NCBI RefSeq assembly: GCF_030540775.2
Contig: NZ_CP141266.1
Span: forward strand, 4,451,001 to 4,515,000
Reading direction: 5' to 3'
DNA length: 64,000 nucleotides
From: Flavivirga abyssicola
GTDB lineage: Bacteria; Bacteroidota; Bacteroidia; Flavobacteriales; Flavobacteriaceae
The notes below the pieces were generated by a model. That model saw nothing but the letters and a program-made list of their open reading frames with translations, made no database searches and was not told where the DNA came from. Of this stretch, positions 1 to 7,763 are shown in pieces. Made by a program: the position numbers and the translations under genes. How positions within the stretch are numbered: the stretch's first letter is position 1; each line of letters opens with the position of its first letter.

Positions 1-1269
1 TACACCTTTTGGTAATTTATGTGTAAACGTCCCCACTTCTCTGGCTGTACCGCAAGCTGATGGCTGACCTGTTAAAGAAAATGGTCCGTTTCCTGGTTGT
101 GAAATTTTACCAGTTAATAAGTGAATGTTATACACTAAGTTATTCATCCAGGTTCCTCTGGTATGTTGGTTCATCCCCATACACCAATAAGACACTACCT
201 TTTTATTAGGATCTCCATAAATAGCAGCCAAATATTTAATGTCTTTTACAGATACTTTTGAATATTTTGCTACTTTCTCAGGCTTATAATCTTCCAAGAA
301 TTTTTTATAGGCTTCAAAATCAATTTTGGTAGGCTTGTCTTTAAAATTAAATTTATCTTCAACACCATATCCCATGTTTGTTAAGCCTTTACTAAAGTTC
401 ACATGGTTTTCTACAAACGATTTATTCATCCAACCATTATTAATAATCTCGTAACAAATGGCATTTGCAACAGCTAAATCTGTTTGTGGTTCAAATAAAA
501 TCGATTTATTGGATGCTGTACTTGAACGTGTCGTTCTTGTGGCAAAATCTATAATTTTAGCACCCCTCCTGTTTTTTTGTTCTAACATTCTTGAGAATAA
601 TACAGGATGCATTTCTGCCATATTATTACCCCAGGTAATGAAATAATCTGCATGGTCTATATCTTCATAACAGCCCATAGGCTCATCAGCTCCAAAAGTG
701 GTTAAAAATCCAGCTACAGCACTTGCCATACATAGTCGCGCATTACAGTCTAAATTATTAGTTCCAATAGCCCCCTTCATCAATTTTGAAGCGACATAAC
801 CTTCAGGAATTGTTGATTGTCCCGACGTATACATTGCTACTGAATCTTTACCATGCTTTTCAATGGTTTCCTTCATTTTATTAGCAACAATGTCTAAAGC
901 TTCATTAATAGGTGTTTGGATATACCTCCCATTCTTCTTAACCAAAGCATGCGTTAGCCTATCTTTAGCCTGCGTACACATAATTTGATGGTAGCCTTTT
1001 ACACAAAGTAATCCTTTGTTTACTTCACAATTAGGATCACCTTTTACCGCTACTGCTTTTCCTTGATCCACTCCTACCAGGATACCGCATCCTACACCGC
1101 AAAAACGACAAGGTCCTTTTTTCCAATCTAGATTACCTCCTTTAGGTAGATTAGCATTTTGTTCTGAAGCAAATATAATTCCAGGGAACATCGATGCTGC
1201 CGCAGTCATTGCTGCAGCCGCTGCCATCTTTTTTAAAAAATTTCTTCTGTTAGTTAAAGAGTTTTGCAT
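1..1269 (-). CDS. napA: Periplasmic nitrate reductase catalytic subunit, 5' part only
   Basis: Molybdenum enzyme that reduces nitrate to nitrite in the periplasm. The first 423 codons are present and the gene runs off the left edge. Residues 8-14 are RRNFLKK, a twin-arginine (Tat) signal followed by an Ala-rich hydrophobic stretch. Cys54, Cys57, Cys61 (CRFCGVGC) and Cys89 (CVKG) form the N-terminal [4Fe-4S] site. The motif NARLCMASAV supplies the Cys expected to bind molybdenum in Nap-type enzymes, and GPFSLTGQP follows near the end. The start codon lies 2 nt after the napD stop, so the two are co-transcribed. The Tat signal separates it from the cytoplasmic NasA-type enzyme at 39194-42715. 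Confidence 0.93.
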   Translation of the reverse strand, partial: MQNSLTNRRNFLKKMAAAAAMTAAASMFPGIIFASEQNANLPKGGNLDWKKGPCRFCGVGCGILVGVDQGKAVAVKGDPNCEVNKGLLCVKGYHQIMCTQAKDRLTHALVKKNGRYIQTPINEALDIVANKMKETIEKHGKDSVAMYTSGQSTIPEGYVASKLMKGAIGTNNLDCNARLCMASAVAGFLTTFGADEPMGCYEDIDHADYFITWGNNMAEMHPVLFSRMLEQKNRRGAKIIDFATRTTRSSTASNKSILFEPQTDLAVANAICYEIINNGWMNKSFVENHVNFSKGLTNMGYGVEDKFNFKDKPTKIDFEAYKKFLEDYKPEKVAKYSKVSVKDIKYLAAIYGDPNKKVVSYWCMGMNQHTRGTWMNNLVYNIHLLTGKISQPGNGPFSLTGQPSACGTAREVGTFTHKLPKGV

Positions 1270-1271
1270 AT

Positions 1272-1511
1272 TTAGTTGTTTTTGGGTGTATTAAAGCCAG
1301 AAACCATTGCCAGAAGTTTTAAACTCTCAATAGCTTCAATGGACTCTTTTACTTTTTCGTCGTCAGTTTTATTTTCTGTATCGGTCACTACAATTAGTAG
1401 ATCTTTGTTCTCTGATGGAATAACATCACAATGGTCAATTTTGGACAAAGCCGCTATGAGTGCTTCTTTTTGACCTTCTTCCGGGTGTGCTAAATAACTT
1501 TTTATAGGCAT
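1272..1511 (-). CDS. napD: NapD-like chaperone for NapA maturation
   Basis: A 79-residue cytoplasmic protein with the small ferredoxin-like fold expected of NapD. Members of this family bind the Tat signal peptide of NapA and hold back export until the cofactor is loaded. Visible pattern: an N-terminal strand (IKSYLAHP), a helix (QKEALIAALSKI), a strand pair around DLLIVVTDTEN, and a C-terminal helix ending LLAMVSGFN. Length matches NapD (about 80-90 residues). It is first in a minus-strand operon immediately before napA, which is strong support because the sequence itself is divergent. Confidence 0.75.
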   Translation of the reverse strand: MPIKSYLAHPEEGQKEALIAALSKIDHCDVIPSENKDLLIVVTDTENKTDDEKVKESIEAIESLKLLAMVSGFNTPKNN

Positions 1512-1635
1512 AAAAAATGCGTTTATTTTTAAAACAGGATAAAATTATCTTAAATGAAAAAGATAAAAACTGATAAATATCATAGAAAGGAGACTACGAA
1601 GTAATTTAAACTAAATCTAAATAACCTGTTTTTTG

Positions 1636-1707
1636 GCAGTTTTTGAACTGCTAAATATCAGGTTGTGAGGTCACAATAAATATAACATAAATAACTGACA
1701 ATTGTCA
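1636..1707. promoter_or_regulatory. Cluster of three perfect dyads between napD and moeA
   Basis: The divergent napD/moeA gap holds three inverted repeats: GCAGTT-TTTG-AACTGC at 1636-1651, TTGTGA-GG-TCACAA at 1663-1676 and TGACAATTGTCA at 1696-1707. The last is a TGAC-N4-GTCA dyad of the kind bound by some CRP/FNR-family regulators. The centres of the second and third are 32 nt apart, about three helical turns. That they are operators is inference. Candidate binders include an FNR/HcpR-type regulator or the adjacent ModE-like protein. Confidence 0.45.
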
Positions 1708-1731
1708 TGTCATATTAAAAATCAAAATCGT

Positions 1732-1739
1732 TATATTTG
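1732..1739 (+). promoter_or_regulatory. Bacteroidota -7 promoter element for moeA
   Basis: TATATTTG matches the Bacteroidota -7 consensus TAnnTTTG. It ends 24 nt before the ATG at 1764, leaving a short leader. Its presence argues against using the TTG at 1737, which overlaps the promoter, as the moeA start. Confidence 0.6.
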
Positions 1740-1763
1740 CTGAGACATAACGATATTTATGAC

Positions 1764-2942
1764 ATGATAACAATACATGAGGCTATAAACGCTGTTAAAA
1801 ACAATATTACCCCTCTTTTTAAAGAAGAAACTAAACCGCTAGAAAGATGCGGAGGTTATCACTTGTCTAAAGATATTGTTTCACCTGTAAACATGCCTCC
1901 TTTTAGGCAATCTGCCATGGATGGTTATGCTTTGTATTTACATAATGACTTGTCATATAATTTGGTAGATGAAGTAAAAGCTGGTGATCATCATCAGCCT
2001 GTTTTAAAACCTGGTGAGGCTGTTAGAATATTTACTGGAGCTCCAGTTCCAGAAACTGCCAATGCCGTTATGATGCAGGAAAAAGTTGTTGTTGATGGTT
2101 CAAAAATAACTGTAGAAAGCGATGTATTGGAAGGTCATAATATTCGCCCTATGGGAGAACAAGTTAAAACCGGGGAATTAGCTTTAAAAAAAGAAACCAA
2201 ATTAACACCTGCTGCCATAGGTTATTTAACGTCTTTAGGAATCACTGAGGCTCAGGTTTTCCAAAAACCGTCTATAGCCCTAATTACTACAGGCAATGAG
2301 CTTGTTGAAGCTGGTGCCCCATTAACATATGGAAAAATATATGAAAGCAACTCAAAAATGCTTTTAAATGCGTTGTATAATCTTAAATTTTATGATGTGA
2401 CTATTCATAAGATAGAAGACCATTATATACAAACTAAAAATAAGCTTGAAGCTGTTATCAACAATAATGATCTGGTTATTGCGACAGGAGGGATATCAGT
2501 TGGTGATTATGATTTTGTTGGTAAGGCTCTTAAAGAATTACAAGTCAAAGAGGTATTCTATAAAGTAAAACAAAAACCAGGTAAACCTTTATTTTTTGGA
2601 AAAAAAGAGGATACTGCCATATTTGCTTTACCAGGGAACCCAGCAGCTGCACTCTCTTGCTTCTATGCTTATGTGTATATCGCACTGCAAAAAATGATGA
2701 ATAAAGGTACTGTCGAATTACCTAGAGTTAAGGCCAAGTCTATTTCTAAATTTGATAAAAAAGGTGATAGACCCCAGTTTCTAAAGGCTATATATAACAA
2801 TGATCACGTTGAAATATTAGAAGGACAAAACTCATCCATGCTGCAAACATTTGCGCTTTCAAATGCTTTGGTTTTTGTTCCTGAAGATGTTTCCCGCATT
2901 AATATAAATGATGAATTAGAAGTTATTTTATTACCAGTTTAA
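1764..2942 (+). CDS. moeA: Molybdopterin molybdenumtransferase MoeA
   Basis: Inserts molybdate into adenylylated molybdopterin, the last common step before Mo-cofactor is modified for bisMGD or MCD enzymes. The 392-residue length is typical. Family landmarks are PPFRQSAMDGYAL near residue 45, the GNEL and IATGGISVGDYDFV segments of the MoaB-like domain, KPGKPLFFG, and ALPGNPAA. The ATG at 1764 is chosen over an in-frame TTG at 1737 because the latter lies in the promoter. First gene of the plus-strand cofactor operon, 9 nt before the ModE-like gene. Confidence 0.95.
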   Translation: MITIHEAINAVKNNITPLFKEETKPLERCGGYHLSKDIVSPVNMPPFRQSAMDGYALYLHNDLSYNLVDEVKAGDHHQPVLKPGEAVRIFTGAPVPETANAVMMQEKVVVDGSKITVESDVLEGHNIRPMGEQVKTGELALKKETKLTPAAIGYLTSLGITEAQVFQKPSIALITTGNELVEAGAPLTYGKIYESNSKMLLNALYNLKFYDVTIHKIEDHYIQTKNKLEAVINNNDLVIATGGISVGDYDFVGKALKELQVKEVFYKVKQKPGKPLFFGKKEDTAIFALPGNPAAALSCFYAYVYIALQKMMNKGTVELPRVKAKSISKFDKKGDRPQFLKAIYNNDHVEILEGQNSSMLQTFALSNALVFVPEDVSRININDELEVILLPV

Positions 2943-2951
2943 ACTAAGATT

Positions 2952-3290
2952 ATGGGATATAAGATTAAAAGTAGAATCTGGATTGAATCTGAGAATAATG
3001 TACTTCTCGGTGAAGGGCGTGTACATTTACTAAAAGCCATACATGAAACTGGATCGCTTTCAAAAGCTGCTAAATCCTTAAATATATCCTATAAGAAAGC
3101 ATGGCAACTTTTAGACTCGGTAAATAAATCAGCTAAAAAGCCCGTAACGATTAATAGTATTGGTGGTAAAGGTGGCGGTGGCGCCGAATTAACTGAATAT
3201 GGTCAGTCGTTAATTAATGCTTTTGATGAAATCAATAAGAATTGTTGGGCCTTTTTGGATAAGCAATTGGAGAAAATAGAAGCGCTGTAG
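2952..3290 (+). CDS. ModE-type winged-helix regulator, DNA-binding domain only
   Basis: A 112-residue protein matching the N-terminal DNA-binding domain of ModE, the molybdate-responsive regulator. The helix-turn-helix runs through LLKAIHETGSLSKAAKSLNI and SYKKAWQLLDSVN, followed by the Gly-rich wing GGKGGGGAELTEYG. It lacks the C-terminal TOBE/Mop domains that bind molybdate in full-length ModE, so it either senses something else or relies on a partner. Immediately downstream of moeA and probably controls this operon or molybdate uptake. Confidence 0.85.
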   Translation: MGYKIKSRIWIESENNVLLGEGRVHLLKAIHETGSLSKAAKSLNISYKKAWQLLDSVNKSAKKPVTINSIGGKGGGGAELTEYGQSLINAFDEINKNCWAFLDKQLEKIEAL

Positions 3291-3302
3291 GTGATAGTGA
3301 TC

Positions 3303-3427
3303 AGTATTCAGTGATCAGTCATCAGTAGGCAAGCAATAAATTATCAAAAACAAATATAAAATTGAAACTCTGTAGATTATATAACAAATTCCAAACACTG
3401 AACACTGGGCACTGAACACTGAATACT
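3303..3427. repeat. Short inverted and direct repeats around CAGT/CACTGAA
   Basis: The gap before the transporter gene holds the inverted pair AGTATTCAGTG (3303-3313) and CACTGAATACT (3417-3427), plus tandem CACTGAA-like words around 3395-3425. This is a common flavobacterial intergenic texture. No function can be assigned. Confidence 0.5.
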
Positions 3428-3433
3428 AAAAAA

Positions 3434-4174
3434 ATGCTACAAACAGAAAACATATACATATTTTTAATCATACTCCCAGTAGTATCGTTTCTGTATTCCA
3501 GCGTTGGTCATGGTGGTGCTAGTGGGTATTTGGCACTTATGGCTTTGTTTTCATTTGCTCCAGAAAGTATGAAACCTACTGCCCTATTGTTAAATCTTTT
3601 TGTAGCTGGTATTTCATTTTACTATTATTATAAGGAAGGCTTCTTTAACAAAAAGTTATTTATATCATTTGCAATAACTTCTATACCAATGGCTTTTATT
3701 GGGGGTATGATTGAAATAGATGCGTCATTATACAAAAAGATACTAGCTGTTTTATTGATTTTTGCCATATTAAAAATGTTGAACGTTTTCGGAAAAGAAA
3801 GTACAGCCATTAAAGACGTAAAATTATGGCAAGGTTTGTTAGTTGGAGGTATTATTGGTTTCTTCTCAGGGCTTATAGGTATTGGTGGTGGTATCATATT
3901 AACACCCATTATTTTGTTGTTACATTGGGGTAAAATGAAAGAGGCCGCAGCTGTTTCGGCTTTATTTATTTGGGTGAATTCTGCTTCTGGTTTAATTGGC
4001 CAGTTTAGTATTGGTGTTACCTTAGAAAAAGCATCTTTTTTGTTAGTCATCATTGCGTTAATTGGCGGCATTTTAGGAGGGTATTATGGTAGTAAAAAAA
4101 TAAACAATCAGAACTTACAATATATCTTAGCTTTTGTATTACTGATTGCTTGTGTTAAATTATTTTTCACATAA
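3434..4174 (+). CDS. TSUP (TauE/SafE) family membrane transporter
   Basis: A 246-residue integral membrane protein with about eight hydrophobic segments. It has the duplicated TSUP signature: SVGHGGASGY at about residues 23-32 and GIGGGIILTPI in the second half. Family members move sulfur oxyanions or organosulfonates, usually outward. Its place between modE and mobA, overlapping neither but only 1 nt from the mobA start, suggests a role linked to cofactor synthesis, such as anion balance (sulfate, sulfite or molybdate). The substrate cannot be read from sequence. Confidence 0.85.
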   Translation: MLQTENIYIFLIILPVVSFLYSSVGHGGASGYLALMALFSFAPESMKPTALLLNLFVAGISFYYYYKEGFFNKKLFISFAITSIPMAFIGGMIEIDASLYKKILAVLLIFAILKMLNVFGKESTAIKDVKLWQGLLVGGIIGFFSGLIGIGGGIILTPIILLLHWGKMKEAAAVSALFIWVNSASGLIGQFSIGVTLEKASFLLVIIALIGGILGGYYGSKKINNQNLQYILAFVLLIACVKLFFT

Positions 4175-4175
4175 A

Positions 4176-4760
4176 ATGATAGACAGAAAAGACATAACAG
4201 GTATCATTTTAGCTGGAGGTAAAAGCTCTAGGATGGGAACAGACAAAGGGTTTTTAGTATTAAACGAGAGACCTTTTATTCAGTATAGCATTGATGCTTT
4301 AAAACCTCTGGTATCTGAAATCATCATTGTTTCTGATCATCCAGATTACGATGCTTTAGGCTACAAAAGAGTAACAGACACCTTAAAAGATGCTGGACCC
4401 GTATCAGGAATCTGCTCAGGCCTTGAAGCATCTAAAACGGATTATAATTTAGTTTTGAGCTGCGACATTCCATTAATTAAAACTGAAATACTGGAAAAAT
4501 TAACAACTAATGCAGAGCATGACACTGATATCATTCAGATAGAAAGTAATGGTAAAACGATGCCATTAATAGCGCTTTATAAAAAACAGTGTAGTCGTAT
4601 TTTTAGTAATTTATTGAAAAAAGATGAAAGACGTTTACGTATAGCGGTTAGTCAATGCCGTGTTAAAAATATTTCACTGGACTATACAGATTATAAAACT
4701 ACAATGAACGTGAATACAAAAGAAGAATTAAAACAATTAGAAGATGCTCATAAAGATTAA
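4176..4760 (+). CDS. mobA: Molybdenum cofactor guanylyltransferase MobA
   Basis: Transfers GMP from GTP to Mo-molybdopterin to give the guanine dinucleotide cofactor used by Nap, Nas and YdeP-type enzymes. 194 residues. The nucleotide-binding loop ILAGGKSSRMGTDKG lies at the N-terminus, and CDIPLIK is the metal-binding region. The ATG at 4176 puts the glycine-rich loop about 10 residues in, as usual. An upstream in-frame start at 4146 would lie inside the transporter gene. The last 17 nt overlap moaD. Confidence 0.94.
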   Translation: MIDRKDITGIILAGGKSSRMGTDKGFLVLNERPFIQYSIDALKPLVSEIIIVSDHPDYDALGYKRVTDTLKDAGPVSGICSGLEASKTDYNLVLSCDIPLIKTEILEKLTTNAEHDTDIIQIESNGKTMPLIALYKKQCSRIFSNLLKKDERRLRIAVSQCRVKNISLDYTDYKTTMNVNTKEELKQLEDAHKD

Positions 4761-4977
4761 ATATTTTGGTCAAATAGCAGAGATTACTCAGAAAGAAGAA
4801 GAGTCTTTAGAGTTCTCAGGAGTCTTGATTTCTGAGCTTTTAGAGCATATCTATTCAAAATATAATGCTCTAAAAAATAAAGATTTTCAAATTGCTCAAA
4901 ATCAGGAATTGGTGTCTTTAGAAACAGAATTATCAGGAAAAGAAATAGCTTTATTACCACCTTTCGCAGGTGGGTAG
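4744..4977 (+). CDS. moaD: Molybdopterin synthase small subunit MoaD
   Basis: A 77-residue ubiquitin-like sulfur carrier. The C-terminus PPFAGG ends in the invariant Gly-Gly that is adenylylated and thiocarboxylated, then donates sulfur inside the MoaE complex. ATG lies within the last codons of mobA (17-nt overlap), implying translational coupling. The stop codon TAG shares its final G with the first base of a dispersed repeat. Confidence 0.93.
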   Translation: MLIKIKYFGQIAEITQKEEESLEFSGVLISELLEHIYSKYNALKNKDFQIAQNQELVSLETELSGKEIALLPPFAGG

Positions 4978-5062
4978 TCATTTCGATCTAGAGGGAGACA
5001 TCATAATTAATGAAACAATTCACTGTTATGGGATGTCTCAATCGTACCTCTATCGACATGAC
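4977..5062. repeat. Single copy of the GTCATTTCGA...CGACATGAC hairpin repeat
   Basis: An 86-nt imperfect inverted repeat that starts GTCATTTCGA and ends TCGACATGAC, with inner arms GAGACATCA and GATGTCTC. It is the same family as the tandem array at 47401-48830, here as a solitary copy abutting the moaD stop codon. Confidence 0.7.
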
Positions 5063-5103
5063 AGAAAATGAAATATTAAAGTAATTAGAAATGGTAGGAT
5101 GAG

Positions 5104-5123
5104 ATTCCTGCCTTCGCAGGAAT
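5104..5123. repeat. Small hairpin ATTCCTGC-CTTC-GCAGGAAT
   Basis: Perfect 8-nt arms around a CTTC tetraloop, ending 6 nt before the next ATG. An identical hairpin occurs at 63311-63330, so it is a dispersed element rather than a gene-specific site. It could still occlude or expose the following ribosome binding site. Confidence 0.6.
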
Positions 5124-5129
5124 TTGGGA

Positions 5130-6218
5130 ATGAACAGATACAGCAGACATATTATATTATCAGAAATCGGTCAAGAAGGCCAAGACAAAATTTCTAAGGC
5201 TAAAGTATTAGTCATTGGTGCTGGTGGCTTAGGTTGTCCCATTTTACAATATCTTACCGCTGCAGGTATAGGAACACTCGGTATTGTAGATTTTGATGTG
5301 GTAGAACTATCAAATTTACAACGTCAGGTGTTATTTGGCACATCGTCATTAGGCGAAAATAAAGCAGTAGCAGCAAAAAAACGTTTAGAAGATTTAAACA
5401 ATAGCATTTCTATAATCTCCTATCCCGAAAAATTGACACATAAAAATGCGATCGAATTATTTAATCAATACGATATCATTGTTGATGGATCCGATAATTT
5501 TGCAACCCGTTACCTAGTCAACGACGCGTCTGTTATAACCAACAAACCATTAGTTTTTGGGTCTATTTACAAGTTTGAAGGTCAGGTTTCGGTCTTCAAT
5601 TATAACAGCGGACCAAGCTATCGCTGCTTATTTCCTACGCCTCCAGAAAAAGGTACTGTTCCTAATTGCTCTGAAATAGGTGTTTTAGGTGTGTTACCTG
5701 GCATTATAGGAACGATGCAGGCTAATGAAGTTTTAAAGATCATTTTAGGTCTGGGTCAACCACTTTCTGGAAAACTACTTTGTTACAATGCGTTAAATAA
5801 CCAAACCATCACATTAAAAATAAACAGATCCACATCAGAAATTGAGACTGTTTTAAGTAAAAAAAACAGCTTCCATACTCAAGATATTGAAGAAGTTTGT
5901 GACATAGAAATCGATACTATTTCAATAACAGAAGCTATTAACCTGAAAGAGATTCAAATTATTGATGTTCGTGAAACTCATGAAACACCAAAAATTGAAA
6001 GTTTAGATGTTACATGCATCCCTTTGAGTGTATTAGAGTCTCAATTAGAGAAAATCAATCCAGAAAAGAAAAAAGTCATCTTTTGTCAATCTGGAATCAG
6101 AAGTAAAAAGGCCGTTTCCATGCTAAAAGCATTTGAAATTAATAATTGTTACAGCGTTATTGAAGGGGCTTTAGAGATAGATGAATTTTGTCAAAAAGCT
6201 AGCAGGTTAACCGATTAA
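5130..6218 (+). CDS. MoeB/MoeZ-like adenylyltransferase with rhodanese domain
   Basis: Activates the C-terminus of MoaD by adenylylation and, through its rhodanese domain, probably delivers the sulfur. The ThiF/MoeB domain (about residues 1-245) has the ATP loop VIGAGGLGCPILQYL, the RQVLFG segment and the catalytic-Cys region YRCLFPTPP. The rhodanese domain (about 265-362) ends with the active loop FCQSGIRSKKA. The two CxxC pairs that bind zinc in E. coli MoeB are absent, as in MoeZ-type proteins. The ATG at 5130 is preferred over an in-frame TTG at 5124. Confidence 0.9.
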   Translation: MNRYSRHIILSEIGQEGQDKISKAKVLVIGAGGLGCPILQYLTAAGIGTLGIVDFDVVELSNLQRQVLFGTSSLGENKAVAAKKRLEDLNNSISIISYPEKLTHKNAIELFNQYDIIVDGSDNFATRYLVNDASVITNKPLVFGSIYKFEGQVSVFNYNSGPSYRCLFPTPPEKGTVPNCSEIGVLGVLPGIIGTMQANEVLKIILGLGQPLSGKLLCYNALNNQTITLKINRSTSEIETVLSKKNSFHTQDIEEVCDIEIDTISITEAINLKEIQIIDVRETHETPKIESLDVTCIPLSVLESQLEKINPEKKKVIFCQSGIRSKKAVSMLKAFEINNCYSVIEGALEIDEFCQKASRLTD

Positions 6219-6225
6219 AATAATC

Positions 6226-6258
6226 AGACCTGTCAGGTTTTAAAAACCTGACAGGTCT
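6226..6258. repeat. Near-perfect 33-nt palindrome, copy 1
   Basis: Arms AGACCTGTCAGGTTTT and its exact complement surround a single central base. A second copy at 7714-7746 differs by a compensating pair of changes. Lies in the 58-nt gap before moaE and may act as a processing or attenuation hairpin within the operon. Confidence 0.75.
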
Positions 6259-6276
6259 ACAAAACATAAAAAAACA

Positions 6277-6720
6277 ATGGCAGATAAAAAAATAAAAAAC
6301 GTATTTAGGCAAGGGGCAATTTCTTCAGAATTCATAGGAAATTCCATTGCAAAACATCAAACAAAAACAAGCATAGGCGCTCATAATATTTTCTTAGGTC
6401 AAGTACGAGCCGACGTTATCGATAACAAAACAGTTTCAGCAATAGAATATACGGCTTATGAAGACATGGCGAATGCCAAATTCCATGACATCAGAGAAGC
6501 TGCATTCGAGAAATTCGAATTAACCTGTATGCATATCTATCACAGTTTAGGAACTGTTAAAGCTGGAGAAATCTGTTTATTCGTTTTTGTGTCTTCTCCA
6601 AGGCGTAAAGTGGTTTTTGAAGCTTTAGAGTTTATTGTTGAAGCTATAAAAGCAGATGTTCCTGTATTTGGAAAGGAAATTTTTGAAGATGAAAGTCACC
6701 AATGGAAAGTAAACTCGTAA
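6277..6720 (+). CDS. moaE: Molybdopterin synthase catalytic subunit MoaE
   Basis: Large subunit of molybdopterin synthase. Together with thiocarboxylated MoaD it converts cyclic pyranopterin monophosphate to molybdopterin. 147 residues, standard length. Motifs are FLGQVRAD, EYTAYEDMA, the central block HSLGTVKAGE followed by SSPRRK, and the catalytic-lysine region IKADVPVFGKEIF. The ending ESHQWKVNS is the family tail. Confidence 0.95.
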   Translation: MADKKIKNVFRQGAISSEFIGNSIAKHQTKTSIGAHNIFLGQVRADVIDNKTVSAIEYTAYEDMANAKFHDIREAAFEKFELTCMHIYHSLGTVKAGEICLFVFVSSPRRKVVFEALEFIVEAIKADVPVFGKEIFEDESHQWKVNS

Positions 6721-6795
6721 ACTGTTTTTTGTTTAGCAGTTTGTCGTTAAGTCGAAAACAAATAAACAACACACAACTATACAACACACACCACA

Positions 6796-7707
6796 ATGGT
6801 AGATATCACACATAAAAGTACCACATTAAGAACCGCTATAGCACAAGCCATAGTAAAGGTTAGCAAACCCGAAACCATTACAGCTATTCAAAATGATACG
6901 GTTCCAAAAGGCAACGTTTTTGCCATGAGTAAAGCAGCAGGATTATTAGGCGTAAAAAGAACTCCTGATATTCTTCCTGACTGTCACCCCTTACCTATTG
7001 AATTTACTGGTGTTGAATATGAAATCAATGATCTTGAAATCACTGTTTTATTCACAGTAAAAACCATTTATAAAACAGGCGTTGAAGTTGAAGCCATGCA
7101 TGGTGCCAGCGTTGTTGCTTTAAACATGTACGATATGCTAAAACCTATTGATAAAGGCATTGAAATTCACGACATAAAACTACTAAATAAAAAAGGTGGG
7201 AAATCTGATTTTAGAGATCGTTTTAGAAAAGATTTAAAAGCTGCCGTGATTGTATGCTCTGATACGATTTCAGCAGGACATAAAGAAGATAAAGCAGGAA
7301 AAGCCATCATAAAGAAATTAGAAGAAAGTGATGTAAAAATCGAAGATTACATTATTATACCAGATGAAAAAGAAATTATTCAAGAGAAAGCAAAAAGCTA
7401 TCAAGAACAAGGTATTGATTTAATCATTTATACTGGCGGTACAGGGCTTTCTGTTAGAGACATTACTCCTGAAGCACTTTTACCGCTTTTAGATAGAAGA
7501 ATTCCGGGTATTGAGGAAGCTATTCGCAACTACGGACAAGATAGAACACCATTTTCAATGTTGTCCAGAAGTGTTGCAGGAACCATGGATAACACCTTGG
7601 TATTGGCATTACCAGGCTCAACCAATGGTGCTAAAGAGTCCATGGATGCTATATTTCCATCGGTGCTGCATATTTTTAGAATATTAAAAGGGGCAAGGCA
7701 CGATTAA
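6796..7707 (+). CDS. Fused MoaC-MoaB cofactor biosynthesis protein
   Basis: A 303-residue fusion. Residues 1 to about 140 are MoaC, the cyclic pyranopterin monophosphate synthase acting after MoaA. Visible are [13 protein letters not shown], the CHPLPI histidine, the EVEAMHGAS acidic pair, and YDMLKPIDK with the expected Asp and Lys. Residues about 146-303 are MoaB/MogA, the molybdopterin adenylyltransferase, with [15 protein letters not shown] and [12 protein letters not shown]. The join is at [10 protein letters not shown]. The fusion is known in other bacteria. It explains why no separate moaC, moaB or mogA is seen in this operon. Confidence 0.93.
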   Translation: MVDITHKSTTLRTAIAQAIVKVSKPETITAIQNDTVPKGNVFAMSKAAGLLGVKRTPDILPDCHPLPIEFTGVEYEINDLEITVLFTVKTIYKTGVEVEAMHGASVVALNMYDMLKPIDKGIEIHDIKLLNKKGGKSDFRDRFRKDLKAAVIVCSDTISAGHKEDKAGKAIIKKLEESDVKIEDYIIIPDEKEIIQEKAKSYQEQGIDLIIYTGGTGLSVRDITPEALLPLLDRRIPGIEEAIRNYGQDRTPFSMLSRSVAGTMDNTLVLALPGSTNGAKESMDAIFPSVLHIFRILKGARHD

Positions 7708-7713
7708 GGATTA

Positions 7714-7746
7714 AGACCAGTCAGGTTTTAAAAACCTGACTGGTCT
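7714..7746. repeat. Near-perfect 33-nt palindrome, copy 2
   Basis: Same palindrome as 6226-6258 but with AGACCA in place of AGACCT in the left arm and the matching change TGGTCT in the right arm. The paired substitution preserves the stem. It sits 6 nt after the moaC-moaB stop and 17 nt before moaA. Confidence 0.75.
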
Positions 7747-7763
7747 CTGAACAATATCATAAA

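Noticed and set aside
1276-1473. Plus-strand 65-codon ORF opposite napD
   Set aside because: Antisense shadow of napD, with no promoter or domain support.
1512-1763. Molybdenum-cofactor riboswitch upstream of moeA
   Set aside because: The moeA leader after the predicted transcription start is only about 18 nt, too short for the known Moco RNA structure. The dyads lie upstream of the promoter.
3628-4071. 147-codon minus-strand ORF opposite the TSUP gene
   Set aside because: Antisense to a well-supported membrane protein gene; the composition is the complement of hydrophobic codons.
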